DNA of 64,000 nt from Paenibacillus sp. FSL H7-0357 (GCF_000758525.1 NZ_CP009241.1:3596001-3660000); one strand, 5' to 3'; shown: positions 1 through 9,010, numbered from the stretch's first letter. Program-made: numbers and translations. Notes: a model not told the origin generated them from the sequence alone.

Positions 1-636
1 ATCTTTTGCCCGGGCTTCTGATACTGCCTGATGCATCCGTCTGGGCAATGAAGCCGTTTTGCGCTGTGATGGAACTACCATCGGAGCTTCGGTTTTCGCC
101 CGACCTGTGAGCAGGGTCGCGGTTACGCCTGCGGCAAGTCCCGAAATCCAGTGGATGGCCAGCAGGGTATATCCGGCGGCAGGACTGTGCAGAAAAGCAA
201 CGCCGACTACAATGAGCAGCGTAACCGGACTGGCGAAGTGGGCGACGGAAGCCAAGCGTCCGGCCTCCTTGTCCGTAATGCTGCCCTGCTTATGCAGCAA
301 TTGCACACCGCCTGCGCCAGCCGGGAAACCGGCGGTCATTCCGAGGGCGAGTGTCCAGCCTCCGGCCCCCGGAAGACGGAAAATCCTGGTCATCACCGGC
401 TCCAGCAGTACTCCGAGTCCATGCACGAATCCCGTGGCTGTGAGCATTTCTGATAACATCAGAAAGGGCAGAAGCGCCGGGAAGACAAGTGTCCACCAGA
501 GCTTCAGACCCTGAAGGGAAGCCTGGAAGGAGGACTCCGGCGATAAGATAATCGCAATGGCGAGCACAATGGCAACGGCCCCGGACAGAAAGGGAACCGA
601 GGCTGAAGTGAACCGGCGTATTTTAAAGTTATTCAT
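1..636 (-). CDS. ylbJ: Sporulation integral membrane protein YlbJ (3' part cut by window edge)
   Basis: The minus-strand frame opens at an ATG at 636-634, behind an AGAGGTGA ribosome site, and stays open to the left edge (212 codons). The protein is very hydrophobic. It starts MNNFKIRRF and has a membrane segment at about residues 15-32, then a gate-like stretch with LVFPALLPFLMLSEM and GMTAGFPAGAGG. This matches the nucleoside-transporter-gate type of YlbJ, a membrane protein made during sporulation. It is divergent from the ylbL-type gene, as in other Bacillales. The C-terminal half is outside the window. Function is assigned from family resemblance and gene order. Confidence 0.8.
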   Translation of the reverse strand, partial: MNNFKIRRFTSASVPFLSGAVAIVLAIAIILSPESSFQASLQGLKLWWTLVFPALLPFLMLSEMLTATGFVHGLGVLLEPVMTRIFRLPGAGGWTLALGMTAGFPAGAGGVQLLHKQGSITDKEAGRLASVAHFASPVTLLIVVGVAFLHSPAAGYTLLAIHWISGLAAGVTATLLTGRAKTEAPMVVPSQRKTASLPRRMHQAVSEARAKD

Positions 637-790
637 TATGAGCATCACCTCTTCATAACTTAGGACATGGGCTGAGACTGTTATCAATTTATGCAGGGCA
701 GACAACCATCATGCCACAGCGGAGAGGATACAGCTCCGAAGTTTATTTGGAGACATAAGCATAGAGCCGCGGGGAAAGAAGGGAATTGCA

Positions 791-1828
791 TTGAGGCAAC
801 TGAAACGCCGGGTAGGCGTTCGCGCCATAGCCTACTTGTTTACTTTTGTGGTTATACTCTATGTTGCAGTATTTATGAATACTCCATATCTCGTGTATCA
901 GCCGGGCAGTGCCTCAGAGGTGGCGCCGATGATCAAGGTGGAGAATGCCGATCCGCAGGAGCAGGGCACATTCATGATGACGACCGTATCAGCGAGCTAC
1001 GCCAATGTTGCCCTATTAGTGGCTTCTGCGTTTAATTCCAATGCGGAAGTCGTATTGAAAGAGACCAGGCTAGGGGATAAGAGTGAGCAGGAATATGCGG
1101 CTGAGCAGGTATATTATATGAGCAGCTCCCAGTCTGCTTCCGTTCAGGCTGCCTATCATGCTGCGGGCGTTCCTTATGAGGATGTTGTAGACTATCTGTA
1201 TGTCTTCTCGGTTCCGGAGGAAAGCAGCCAGGACCAATTTCAAATAGGCGACAAAATCATCCGTGTTCAAGGGCAAACTGTGCCAGACCCCACTGCGCTC
1301 TCCAAACTGCTTTCCTCAAGCAAGGTTGGCGATCAGGTAGAAGTCGTACTGCAGCGGGGTGGTAAGGAAGTCAAGGAACAGGTAACACTGGTGGAGGTTA
1401 AAGACAAGGAGACTGCGGCGGGCCGCCCAGGATTTGGGGTTGTGATTGGCGCGGTGCAGAAGGTACAGCCGAAGGACGCAGGAAAAGCGGTCAGCTTTGT
1501 GGATACCAGTGTCGGAGGACCCTCGGCTGGCCTAATGTTTACGATGGAAATTTATAACCAACTTACTAAAGGCGATTTAACCAAAGGACACCGGGTAGCG
1601 GGAACTGGAACTATTGACGCTGAAGGCAAGGTAGGGGCCATTGGCGGAGTGAAGCATAAGATTGTTGCTGCAGACCGGGAGGATGCGGAGATTTTTTTCG
1701 TGCCGGTTAAGAATTATGATGAAGCCAAAGCCAGAGCGGATAAAATAGGCACCTCAATGAAGCTGGTGCCTGTATCCACTCTGGATGACGCGCTGAAATA
1801 TATGGAAGAGCTGCCGGTCAAACCCTAA
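791..1828 (+). CDS. ylbL: Membrane-anchored PDZ / Lon-like serine protease (YlbL/SepM type)
   Basis: This is a 345-residue protein with a TTG start 7 nt after an AAGGGA site. One N-terminal membrane segment (about 13-29) is followed by an extracytoplasmic region, a PDZ domain (about 130-200) and a C-terminal Lon-type S16 protease domain. The catalytic serine is Ser245 in GGPSAGL and the dyad lysine is Lys290 in GGVKHK, 45 residues apart as expected for Lon. YlbL family proteases act on the outer face of the membrane. Its last 11 bases overlap the end of the convergent tmcAL gene, so the two transcripts overlap. Confidence 0.9.
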   Translation: MRQLKRRVGVRAIAYLFTFVVILYVAVFMNTPYLVYQPGSASEVAPMIKVENADPQEQGTFMMTTVSASYANVALLVASAFNSNAEVVLKETRLGDKSEQEYAAEQVYYMSSSQSASVQAAYHAAGVPYEDVVDYLYVFSVPEESSQDQFQIGDKIIRVQGQTVPDPTALSKLLSSSKVGDQVEVVLQRGGKEVKEQVTLVEVKDKETAAGRPGFGVVIGAVQKVQPKDAGKAVSFVDTSVGGPSAGLMFTMEIYNQLTKGDLTKGHRVAGTGTIDAEGKVGAIGGVKHKIVAADREDAEIFFVPVKNYDEAKARADKIGTSMKLVPVSTLDDALKYMEELPVKP

Positions 1829-3056
1829 CCGGCGGCAGTAAGAAATCGCTGTACAAATCAGTACGCAGAGGATTGGCGAAAGCTCCGGCATACGCGGCGG
1901 AGGCTTGGAGATCGCATTCAAGCATCGGATGTGAGAAATGGGCAGGACTCAGGACAACGGGAAGAGAGGCACTTCTCTTCATATTCTTGAGCAGCTTTCT
2001 GCCGCTCTCGCTGAACCCCAGAACCCGAATGTAGCCGGGGCCTTGGGCCAGCCGGGAAGGTGTCATTTCCTCCTTGCTGTGATTCAGCAGGGCATGCAGC
2101 AGCAATCTCTGCAGCCGTGTATGCGTGTAGCGTCTGCTCTTTAATACTTGCAGCAATGCGCTGACCGAGAATTGTTCAAGCTGCGGCATGACTCTCAGCA
2201 GCCGGTTCTCAAGCCCTTCATTCATATCCTGCAGGGACCTCAGCTCTGCGGCAGTATGCGTAGTCAGCACATGACGGAGCTGGATGCGGAAGTCTTCCAG
2301 GTTCAAAGGGCCTCTGCCGGCTGCATGCTCTCTTTCCAGGATGGACACGCTATATTCTGGCATGAATTCTGCAGGTGAGCCGCCTTCATTAAGAAGCCGG
2401 CGGATCGCTGTGGCGCTGGCAATGGAAGACCCCGCCTGCAGCGGGTCATGGAAGCCTGCGCCAGTGCGCGGCACGGTAAGAGGTCTGATGACACTGCCGA
2501 GCCGCCGCAGGGCGATCAGGTAATGCAGGCCGAGACTGTTGTTCGGCTGCCGCAGCAGTTCTTCGGCATCGAAGGGTTTCTCCTCTCCCGGGAGAGACCC
2601 TTCCCAGACTGCCGCCGCTGCTGTGCTGTATGCGGCGGGGAAGCTTGTGCCTAGCGCCATGAGGCGGCGGATCTCGCTCTGAAGCTCGCTGCTTTCTTCG
2701 GCCAGGAATCCGGCCAGCGGCAGCAGCTCACCCAAAGTGCCGGCTTCGGAGCCGAAGCACAGGCTGTCCACGACCCCGGTCGCTTCCAGCAGGGATACAG
2801 CTCCGAAGGCGAACCACTCTGCCGGTTGAAGCGCATAAGCGACCGGCAGTTCAATCACGAGATCGGCGCCCATATGCAGCGCCATCTCCGTGCGGGCCCG
2901 TTTACTGACCGCAGCCGGCTCGCCGCGCTGGGTGAACGGGCCGCTCATGACGACGATCACGCTGTCCGCGCCGGAGATTTTTTTGGCTTCGTTGAAATGG
3001 TGGACATGCCCGTTATGTAAAGGGTTGTATTCTGCTATTATGCCGACGGTTGTCAC
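1818..3056 (-). CDS. tmcAL: tRNA(Met) cytidine acetate ligase TmcAL
   Basis: This 412-residue cytoplasmic enzyme acetylates the wobble cytidine (ac4C34) of elongator tRNA-Met from acetate and ATP. The start MTTVGIIAEYNPLHNGH carries the nucleotidyltransferase HxGH-type motif (residues 14-17). MSGPFTQRGEPA and the later LPVAYALQPAEWFA block are typical of the YlbM/TmcAL family. Length is normal for the family. The ATG lies about 90 bp before the -35 of the opposite yceD promoter, so the two genes diverge. The 3' end overlaps ylbL tail to tail. Confidence 0.93.
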   Translation of the reverse strand: MTTVGIIAEYNPLHNGHVHHFNEAKKISGADSVIVVMSGPFTQRGEPAAVSKRARTEMALHMGADLVIELPVAYALQPAEWFAFGAVSLLEATGVVDSLCFGSEAGTLGELLPLAGFLAEESSELQSEIRRLMALGTSFPAAYSTAAAAVWEGSLPGEEKPFDAEELLRQPNNSLGLHYLIALRRLGSVIRPLTVPRTGAGFHDPLQAGSSIASATAIRRLLNEGGSPAEFMPEYSVSILEREHAAGRGPLNLEDFRIQLRHVLTTHTAAELRSLQDMNEGLENRLLRVMPQLEQFSVSALLQVLKSRRYTHTRLQRLLLHALLNHSKEEMTPSRLAQGPGYIRVLGFSESGRKLLKNMKRSASLPVVLSPAHFSHPMLECDLQASAAYAGAFANPLRTDLYSDFLLPPVRV

Positions 3057-3148
3057 AGCTGCTTCACTCCGTATTCTGAGAAATATGGTGATTTAATAGT
3101 TATATCATAAATTGTCCCTCTTTCTGAAACAATATAAAGGGAAAATGG

Positions 3149-3178
3149 TTGACAAAGTTCGGTAATAATAGGTATAAT
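3149..3178 (+). promoter_or_regulatory. Sigma-A promoter of yceD-rpmF
   Basis: TTGACA (3149-3154) and TATAAT (3173-3178) are perfect consensus hexamers with an 18-nt spacer, placed 28 nt before the yceD start. This is the best-matching promoter seen in the window. Confidence 0.85.
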
Positions 3179-3205
3179 AAATTTTGTTTGTTTGGAGTGA
3201 TGATT

Positions 3206-3715
3206 ATGAAGATTCACTTTCGCAAAATGGCAAATGTCGATGAGCCTCTGAATATTCATGAAACTATGGATGTCAGCGAGCTTGTCAAAGGGCGAAAGGA
3301 TATACTTGCTGTTGCACCGCTCTTGGTGGACCTTAAAGCGCTGCCCGCGGATACCGATTGTGTGAACGTGGTGGGAAGACTGAGTGGAGAGGTGGACATG
3401 TTATGTTCACGTTGTCTCACCGAGGTCAACAGTAAGCTGAACATTCCTTTTGCGGAGACTTTCAAGTGGCTTAAGGAGCCAATTCTTCCCGAAGATGAAG
3501 ATGATGAACTCATTTACATCAAAGATGAGACTGTGGAGCTTGTCCCGTTCGTGGAAGAAAACTTCGTACTGCACTTGCCGGATTCGGTATTGTGCAAGGC
3601 AGACTGTCTTGGTCTTTGTCAGAAATGCGGACAAAACTTGAACGAAGGCACCTGCAGTTGCGACAACACAGTGATCGATCCTCGACTCGCTGGGTTGAAA
3701 GACTTTTTCAAATGA
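3206..3715 (+). CDS. yceD: YceD family protein (DUF177), upstream partner of rpmF
   Basis: This is a 169-residue protein with the start set at ATG 3206, 6 nt after TTTGGAGTGA. An earlier in-frame TTG at 3149 is the -35 hexamer, so it is not a start. Cysteine pairs at about 67/70 (CSRC) and a cluster at 130-152 ending CGQNLNEGTCSCD suggest metal binding. The family is almost always encoded directly before rpmF, as here (62-bp gap), and has been linked to 23S rRNA/50S biogenesis in other organisms. The biochemical role in Firmicutes is not established. Confidence 0.88.
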   Translation: MKIHFRKMANVDEPLNIHETMDVSELVKGRKDILAVAPLLVDLKALPADTDCVNVVGRLSGEVDMLCSRCLTEVNSKLNIPFAETFKWLKEPILPEDEDDELIYIKDETVELVPFVEENFVLHLPDSVLCKADCLGLCQKCGQNLNEGTCSCDNTVIDPRLAGLKDFFK

Positions 3716-3777
3716 AGTATGACTAAGACCAAATCCCGCGATAGGCGGGTTAAAACCGAATTAGGAGGTGTAACACA

Positions 3778-3951
3778 ATGGCAGTACCTCAACGGAGAAC
3801 GTCCAAAACACGCCGTGACAAACGCCGCACCCACTTCAAACTGGTTGTGCCGGGCATGGTGAAATGCGAACAATGCGGAGAGCTGAAACTGGCTCACCAC
3901 GTATGCAAAGTTTGCGGAACTTACAAAGCAAGAGAGATCATCAAACAATAG
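3778..3951 (+). CDS. rpmF: 50S ribosomal protein L32
   Basis: The 57-residue protein starts [17 protein letters not shown], the L32 hallmark. It carries a complete four-cysteine zinc ribbon: CEQC followed by CKVC. The ATG at 3778 lies behind TTAGGAGGTGTAACACA. It is a structural protein of the large subunit and is co-transcribed with yceD. The zinc-binding cysteines show that this is the zinc form rather than the cysteine-less paralogue. Confidence 0.97.
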   Translation: MAVPQRRTSKTRRDKRRTHFKLVVPGMVKCEQCGELKLAHHVCKVCGTYKAREIIKQ

Positions 3952-3964
3952 TTTCTAATAAGAG

Positions 3965-3999
3965 TAGCACTTCATCTAATGGTGGGGTGCTATTTTTTT
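3965..3999 (+). terminator. Rho-independent terminator after rpmF
   Basis: TAGCAC (3965-3970) pairs with GTGCTA (3987-3992) and is followed by seven T. The stem is short but the position is right, before the FapR-controlled promoter. Confidence 0.6.
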
Positions 4000-4095
4000 G
4001 GGGATGGGTAAAGATTCCCCTCCGTTATTGTGTGGCTGAAGCCGCGTGGTTATGCCGCTTTTCAGGCAAAGCTTTATTTTTGCCGCAGCATGCTT

Positions 4096-4123
4096 TATAC
4101 TACATATTAGTACCAGGTTCTAA
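4096..4123 (+). promoter_or_regulatory. FapR operator overlapping the fapR operon promoter
   Basis: A -10 hexamer TATACT (4096-4101) is followed immediately by TTAGTACCAGGTTCTAA (4107-4123). This matches the palindromic FapR box TTAGTACC-N-GGTACTAA except for one arm base. The box would cover the transcription start, so FapR bound there should block its own operon until malonyl-CoA or malonyl-ACP releases it. The -35 (TTTATT, about 4073) is poor. Confidence 0.75.
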
Positions 4124-4220
4124 ATGAAGTTTATGACCTTTATATTGATGACGATAGCGGCCTTCTCGCGGCCGGATGCTAAGTTCAGCATGTGCCAGGA
4201 GGTGAGCCGCCATAGAGCGG

Positions 4221-4817
4221 ATGTCCAAGAAAGAGCGCCAGCAGCAGCTGCTGGGTATTATCGATGGCAATCCATTTGTGACCGACAGGGAGTTGACCCG
4301 GCAGCTCAAGGTGAGCATTCAGACCATCCGTCTGGACCGGCTGGAGCTGGGGATTCCGGAGCTGCGTGAACGGATGAAGCAAATGGCTGAACATTCTTAT
4401 GATCAGGTGCGCTCCTTACCAGCCAATGAAGTGGTCGGTGATATTGTCGATCTGCAGCTGGACAAGAGCGGCATTTCCATATTTGAAATTCGTGAGGAGC
4501 ATGTCTTCTCCAGGAACGGGATCGCTCGTGGCCACTACGTGTTCGGACAGGCCAATTCGCTGGCGGTTGCCGTGATCAATGACGAAATTGCCCTGACCGC
4601 TTCAGCCGACATCCGGTTTGTGCGCATGGTCCGGTTAGGCGAGAAATGTATTGCCAAAGCGCAGGTGCGTTCGCTCGCTGGCCGGAACGGCAAAGCTGAG
4701 GTGGACGTATTTACGTATGTCGGAGAAGAACTCGTGTTTCAGGGTCATTTTGTAGTGTACCGGTCCGCAATTGAAGAATACAGCGAAGGGGGAAACCGCA
4801 GTGCTGATCGCCATTGA
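4221..4817 (+). CDS. fapR: Fatty-acid and phospholipid biosynthesis repressor FapR
   Basis: This is a 198-residue repressor. The N-terminal DeoR-like helix-turn-helix (about 18-47) includes VTDRELTRQLKVSIQTIRLDR, and the C-terminal hotdog-fold domain (about 85-185) senses malonyl-CoA. ATG 4221 is the first usable start in frame, because an in-frame TGA sits at 4203. The ribosome site is weak and distant, which may keep repressor levels low. The last 17 bases overlap plsX. The C-terminus runs about 10 residues past the Bacillus form. The FapR box just upstream indicates autoregulation. Confidence 0.95.
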   Translation: MSKKERQQQLLGIIDGNPFVTDRELTRQLKVSIQTIRLDRLELGIPELRERMKQMAEHSYDQVRSLPANEVVGDIVDLQLDKSGISIFEIREEHVFSRNGIARGHYVFGQANSLAVAVINDEIALTASADIRFVRMVRLGEKCIAKAQVRSLAGRNGKAEVDVFTYVGEELVFQGHFVVYRSAIEEYSEGGNRSADRH

Positions 4818-5790
4818 TGCCATGGGAGGCGATAATGCTCCTGAATGCAATGTGGAAGGGGCATTGTCCGCGGCCGCGGAATGGAGCGATACGCAGATTG
4901 TGCTCGTCGGCGACGAAGCCAGACTTGAGCCGCTGCTGAAGAATAAACCGTCCAATGTGACGGTGCGTCATGCGGGGGAAGTGATTGGCTCCGATGAAGA
5001 GCCGGTCAAAGCAGTCCGCCGCAAGAAGGATTCATCCATGGTTGTGGCTGGACGTATGGTGCGTGAAGGGGAAGCAGATGCCATGATCTCTTCCGGGAAC
5101 ACAGGCGCGCTGATGACCACGGGGCTGCTTGTGGTGGGGAGAATGGATGGAATAGAGCGCCCGGCGCTTGCTCCGATGATTCCGACGCTAGATGATGTCG
5201 GCGTACTCGCCCTTGATCTGGGGGCCAACATGGATGCCAAGCCCCAGCACCTCGCACAATACGCGCTGATGGGCAGCATCTACCGCAGCAAAGTACACGG
5301 AATTGCCAAGCCGCGTGTAGGGCTGCTGAATGTGGGGACTGAGCCGGGCAAAGGTAATGAATTGACCAAAGAAGCTTATCCTCTGCTAGCCGCTTTGCCG
5401 GGGATTCATTTTGTCGGCAATGTTGAAGCACGTGATGTGCTGACGGGCAATTGTGATGTGCTTGTTTGTGACGGGTTTGCGGGCAACATACTTCTGAAGA
5501 CACTTGAAGGTACGGCGGGCGCTATGTTCTCTCTGCTGAAGGAACAGTTCAGCCGTTCGCTCAAGACCAAGCTGGGTGCGGCTATACTGATGCCGGAGCT
5601 CAGAAGTCTCAAGGGGAAGATGGATTACAAGGAGCACGGCGGAGCGCCGCTGCTCGGTCTTAGCGGTCTGGTAGTGAAAGGGCACGGCTCATCTGACGGC
5701 AATGCGGTCAAGAATGCAGTCAGACAAGCGCGGATTGCGCTGCAGGCGGGTCTTGTGTCCAGCATATCCAAGGAAATTAGCGGGAAGTGA
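4801..5790 (+). CDS. plsX: Phosphate acyltransferase PlsX
   Basis: This 329-residue enzyme converts acyl-ACP plus phosphate into acyl-phosphate, the first step toward phosphatidic acid in Gram-positives. The GTG start at 4801 follows AAGGGGGAAACCGCA and gives the family N-terminus (V)LIAIDAMGGDNAP. A longer in-frame TTG at 4771 lies inside fapR and is unlikely. Other family blocks are SSGNTGALM, LDLGANMDAKPQHL and LVCDGFAGNILLKTLEG. It overlaps fapR by 17 bases and touches fabH, so it is translationally coupled in the fap operon. Confidence 0.95.
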   Translation: MLIAIDAMGGDNAPECNVEGALSAAAEWSDTQIVLVGDEARLEPLLKNKPSNVTVRHAGEVIGSDEEPVKAVRRKKDSSMVVAGRMVREGEADAMISSGNTGALMTTGLLVVGRMDGIERPALAPMIPTLDDVGVLALDLGANMDAKPQHLAQYALMGSIYRSKVHGIAKPRVGLLNVGTEPGKGNELTKEAYPLLAALPGIHFVGNVEARDVLTGNCDVLVCDGFAGNILLKTLEGTAGAMFSLLKEQFSRSLKTKLGAAILMPELRSLKGKMDYKEHGGAPLLGLSGLVVKGHGSSDGNAVKNAVRQARIALQAGLVSSISKEISGK

Positions 5791-5798
5791 GTGACGAT

Positions 5799-6788
5799 AT
5801 GAAACAGTTACGTCCGGTAGGAATAATTGGTACAGGAAAATATGTGCCCGAAAAAATATTAACTAACAGTGATTTGGAAAAGATAGTCGAAACGAATGAT
5901 GAATGGATTGTCAGCCGTACAGGGATCCGTGAACGGCATATTGCCGCTCCGCATGAGGCGACCTCGGATCTTGCTTATGAAGCTGCGCTGAAGGCGCTGG
6001 AATCAGCAGGCATGAAGGCGGAGGATCTGGATCTCATTATTATAGCAACAGTTACACCTGACAGTTCTTTTCCGTCCACAGCCTGCATTCTGCAGGACAA
6101 ACTGGGGGCCAAAGGAGCCGCGGCTTTTGACTTGTCCGCAGCCTGCTCCGGCTTCGTCTACAGTCTGGCAACAGCAACCGGATTTATCCAGAACGGGATG
6201 TATAACAATGCATTGATCATTGGAGCGGATACCTTGTCGCGGATTACGGATTACACGGACCGCAACACTTGCGTGTTGTTCGGAGACGGCGCGGGAGCGG
6301 TTATTCTCGGCGAAGTTCCGGAAGGCAGAGGTTTCCAATCCTTTGATCTCGGTGCTGAAGGCTCCGGAGGCAGCCTGCTGAAGATGGAAGCGGGCGGCTC
6401 GCGTATGCCGGCTTCCCAGCAGACGATAGACGACAAGAAGCATTTCATATACATGAACGGCCGTGAGGTGTTCAAGTTCGCCGTTCGGGTGATGGGTACG
6501 GCTACCGAGCGTGTGCTTACCAAAGCAGGTCTCACGAAGGAAGACATTGATCTGTTCGTGCCGCACCAGGCAAATATCCGCATCATTCAATCGGCTATGC
6601 AGCGTTTGGATCTGCCAGAAGAGAAATGCGTAATCAACGTGGACAGATACGCCAATACGTCTGCGGCTTCGATTCCGCTTGCGCTGGTTGAAGCAGCGGA
6701 AGAGGGCCGGATGAAGGAAGGCGACACCGTGCTGATGGTTGGCTTCGGCGGCGGCCTTACTTGGGGTGCCTCGGTACTGAAATGGTAA
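5799..6788 (+). CDS. fabH: Beta-ketoacyl-ACP synthase III
   Basis: This 329-residue condensing enzyme starts fatty-acid synthesis by joining an acyl-CoA primer to malonyl-ACP. The catalytic triad is visible: Cys116 in SAACSGF, His in VPHQANIRI and Asn in YANTSAAS. I chose ATG 5799. The GTG at 5787, which overlaps the plsX stop, would add four residues and has no room for a ribosome site. B. subtilis fabH is not in the fap operon, but here it is the third gene, as in Paenibacillaceae. Confidence 0.95.
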   Translation: MKQLRPVGIIGTGKYVPEKILTNSDLEKIVETNDEWIVSRTGIRERHIAAPHEATSDLAYEAALKALESAGMKAEDLDLIIIATVTPDSSFPSTACILQDKLGAKGAAAFDLSAACSGFVYSLATATGFIQNGMYNNALIIGADTLSRITDYTDRNTCVLFGDGAGAVILGEVPEGRGFQSFDLGAEGSGGSLLKMEAGGSRMPASQQTIDDKKHFIYMNGREVFKFAVRVMGTATERVLTKAGLTKEDIDLFVPHQANIRIIQSAMQRLDLPEEKCVINVDRYANTSAASIPLALVEAAEEGRMKEGDTVLMVGFGGGLTWGASVLKW

Positions 6789-6885
6789 ACATATAAACGA
6801 GCAATGAATTCAAAGAACTCGGTGTGCCTGCCGCTTGATTTGCAAGCCCGGCAGCTGCACCGTTTACGGGAAGGAGTTCGAACTT

Positions 6886-7818
6886 ATGGGTAAAATCGCA
6901 TTTGTCTTTCCCGGCCAGGGTGCACAGGCAGTTGGGATGGGTAAGGATGTTTATGACGCTCTGCCGGATAGCCGTGCGGTGTTCGAGAAGGGCGATGAAG
7001 TGCTTGGGTTTCCGCTGAGTAAACTTGTATTTGAAGGTCCGGACAGCGAACTCAAGCAGACGGTAAACACACAGCCTGCGCTTGTAACAACCAGTGTAGC
7101 TTATCTGGAAGCACTGAATAAGCATGGACTGAAGCCAGACTACGTTGCAGGTCACAGTCTGGGTGAATACAGCGCTCTTGTGGCTTCAGGCGTACTGTCT
7201 TATGAGGATGCAGTCAGCCTCGTGCGTCTCCGGGGACGTTTCATGGAAGAAGCGGTTCCTGGCGGACAGGGCGCTATGGCAGCTGTATTGGGTGCAGAAC
7301 GCGAAGCTTTGGCTGAGCTGTGCAACAATATTTCCGCAGAGGGCAACCCGGTTGAATTGGCAAACGTCAACTGTCCGGGTCAGATTGTAGTGTCCGGATC
7401 GCTCGAAGGTGTGAATGCTGTCGTTCAGCGTGTGAAAGAAGCCGGAGGCAAGCGGGCGATTCCGCTCGAAGTCAGCGGACCGTTCCACTCTTCTTTGATG
7501 AAGGAAGCTGCCGAGCGTCTGGCAGCTGAACTGAAAGATGTAACCTTTAATGCGCCTTCAGTTCCTGTAATTGCCAATGTTACTGCCTCGCCGGTTACCG
7601 ATCCCGAGGAAATCCGCGGGCTGCTGGTACGCCAGGTGTTCTCGCCTGTACTCTGGCAGGACAGTGTGGAATGGCTGATTGCGGCTGGTGTGGACACATT
7701 TGTTGAGATTGGCTCCGGCAGTGTGCTGGCAGGACTGATCCGCAAAATTGACAAGAATGTCAAGGTGATCAATATCAACAGTCTGGAAAGCATCCAGACA
7801 GTCAATGGCTTGGCTTAA
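6886..7818 (+). CDS. fabD: Malonyl-CoA:ACP transacylase
   Basis: This 310-residue cytoplasmic enzyme moves malonyl from CoA to ACP. The start MGKIAFVFPGQGAQ follows AAGGAG at 9-nt spacing; the longer in-frame opening from 6835 has no ribosome site. The nucleophile is Ser91 in GHSLGEYSAL and the partner is His201 in SGPFHSSLM. It is the fourth gene of the fap operon. Confidence 0.95.
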   Translation: MGKIAFVFPGQGAQAVGMGKDVYDALPDSRAVFEKGDEVLGFPLSKLVFEGPDSELKQTVNTQPALVTTSVAYLEALNKHGLKPDYVAGHSLGEYSALVASGVLSYEDAVSLVRLRGRFMEEAVPGGQGAMAAVLGAEREALAELCNNISAEGNPVELANVNCPGQIVVSGSLEGVNAVVQRVKEAGGKRAIPLEVSGPFHSSLMKEAAERLAAELKDVTFNAPSVPVIANVTASPVTDPEEIRGLLVRQVFSPVLWQDSVEWLIAAGVDTFVEIGSGSVLAGLIRKIDKNVKVININSLESIQTVNGLA

Positions 7819-7851
7819 CCACAGCGCAGGATAAAGGGAGGGGAATACAGA

Positions 7852-8601
7852 ATGTTCTCAGCATTAAGAGGCCAGACGGCCCTTGTAACCGGCGGTTCCC
7901 GCGGCATCGGCCGCAGCATAGCGCTTCTACTCGCAGAGCATGGCGTGAAAGTGGCCGTGAACTATTCCGGAAGTGAAGCTGCAGCGCAGGAAACAGTAGC
8001 CCGGATAGCAGAGCTAGGCTCCGAGGGGATTGCCCTGAAGGGGAATGTAGGCAAAAGCGATGAGGCGGAGAATCTTGTTAAAGAGGTCTTGAACACTTGG
8101 GGCAAGATTGACATCCTCGTTAATAATGCCGGCATCACCAGGGACAACCTGATTATGCGCATGAAGGAAGAGGAATTTGATCAGGTCATCGAAACGAATC
8201 TCAAAGGCGTGTTCAACTGTCTAAAAGCAGTCACACGTCCGATGATGAAGCAGCGTTACGGGCGGATCATCAATATTTCTTCGGTTGTGGGTGTGACGGG
8301 GAATCCTGGGCAGATTAACTATACTGCTGCAAAGGCAGGGGTAATCGGCATGACGAAAGCTGCGGCCCGCGAGCTGTCTTCACGGGGAATTACCGTGAAC
8401 TGCATCGCTCCCGGTTTTATAGACACCGATATGACCCGTGAGTTGTCCGATGAAGTCCGCAGTGAGCTGATTAAGGGAATTCCCCTTGCTCAGCTTGGGC
8501 GGCCGGAGGACATTGCTATGGCGGCGGTATTTTTGGCCTCGGAAGGGGCTGCTTACATGACCGGTCAGACACTTCATGTGGACGGCGGTATGTACATGTA
8601 A
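7852..8601 (+). CDS. fabG: 3-oxoacyl-ACP reductase
   Basis: This is a 249-residue NADPH-dependent SDR for the first reduction step of fatty-acid elongation. The Rossmann motif TGGSRGIG (13-20), NNAG (91-94), catalytic Ser144, YxxxK (Tyr157, Lys161) and the terminal HVDGGMYM all match FabG. It has a clear AAAGGGAGGGG ribosome site and a 33-bp gap after fabD. It is probably the last gene of the FapR transcript before acpP's own promoter region. Confidence 0.94.
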   Translation: MFSALRGQTALVTGGSRGIGRSIALLLAEHGVKVAVNYSGSEAAAQETVARIAELGSEGIALKGNVGKSDEAENLVKEVLNTWGKIDILVNNAGITRDNLIMRMKEEEFDQVIETNLKGVFNCLKAVTRPMMKQRYGRIINISSVVGVTGNPGQINYTAAKAGVIGMTKAAARELSSRGITVNCIAPGFIDTDMTRELSDEVRSELIKGIPLAQLGRPEDIAMAAVFLASEGAAYMTGQTLHVDGGMYM

Positions 8602-8671
8602 GATCAAACCAGCGTATAGGGATTAAGGGAGAAGCGGGAAGAAGCGCCCGGAAAGCGTTTTTTACGCTCTA

Positions 8672-8704
8672 TGGTATTTTGACTTCATATCTCGTATAAT
8701 ACCA
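8672..8704 (+). promoter_or_regulatory. Inverted repeat and probable promoter before acpP
   Basis: TGGTATT (8672-8678) and AATACCA (8698-8704) form a 7-bp inverted repeat. A consensus TATAAT (8695-8700) lies at the right arm. The TTGACT at 8679-8684 is only 10 nt from the -10 and cannot be its -35. ACP is needed in large amounts, so a separate promoter is reasonable, but this assignment is tentative. Confidence 0.4.
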
Positions 8705-8722
8705 AAAGAGGAGGTGAACCGG

Positions 8723-8956
8723 ATGTCCGATGTATTGGAGCGTGTAAAACGCATTGTCATCGACCGCTTAGGTGCCGATGAAGCTGAGGTAACATTAGAA
8801 GCGTCTTTCAAAGATGATTTAGGTGCTGATTCTCTTGATGTAGTAGAATTGGTTATGGAATTGGAAGATGAATTCGATATGGAAATCTCTGATGAAGATG
8901 CAGAGAAGATTACGACCGTGGGTGAAGTTGTGAAGTACATACAATCTCATACCTAG
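8723..8956 (+). CDS. acpP: Acyl carrier protein
   Basis: This is a 77-residue acidic four-helix carrier. The phosphopantetheine attachment site is Ser37 in GADSLD. The start ATG 8723 follows a near-perfect AGAGGAGGTGA site; an in-frame GTG at 8714 lies inside that site and is rejected. It carries growing acyl chains for FabH, FabF, FabG and PlsX, all encoded nearby. A hairpin after the gene suggests it is often transcribed as a short unit. Confidence 0.97.
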   Translation: MSDVLERVKRIVIDRLGADEAEVTLEASFKDDLGADSLDVVELVMELEDEFDMEISDEDAEKITTVGEVVKYIQSHT

Positions 8957-8970
8957 AGTCATATGATTGA

Positions 8971-9010
8971 GGGTCCCGTTCCTGCTAGGGCGGGACTTCT
9001 CCTCATTTTA
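8971..9010 (+). terminator. Probable terminator after acpP
   Basis: GTCCCG (8973-8978) pairs with CGGGAC (8991-8996), followed by a T-rich run (TTCTCCTCATTTT). The following 160 bp before fabF hold two more small inverted repeats (TGCAAA/TTTGCA near 9030-9050; CCGCA/TGCGG near 9071-9094), and no gene. Confidence 0.55.

Noticed and set aside
3149..3205. N-terminal extension of YceD from TTG 3149
   Set aside because: The TTG is part of a perfect -35 hexamer and the -10 lies inside the proposed coding region.
8679..8700. TTGACT/TATAAT as a normal promoter pair for acpP
   Set aside because: The spacer is only 10 nt; the two hexamers cannot be used together.
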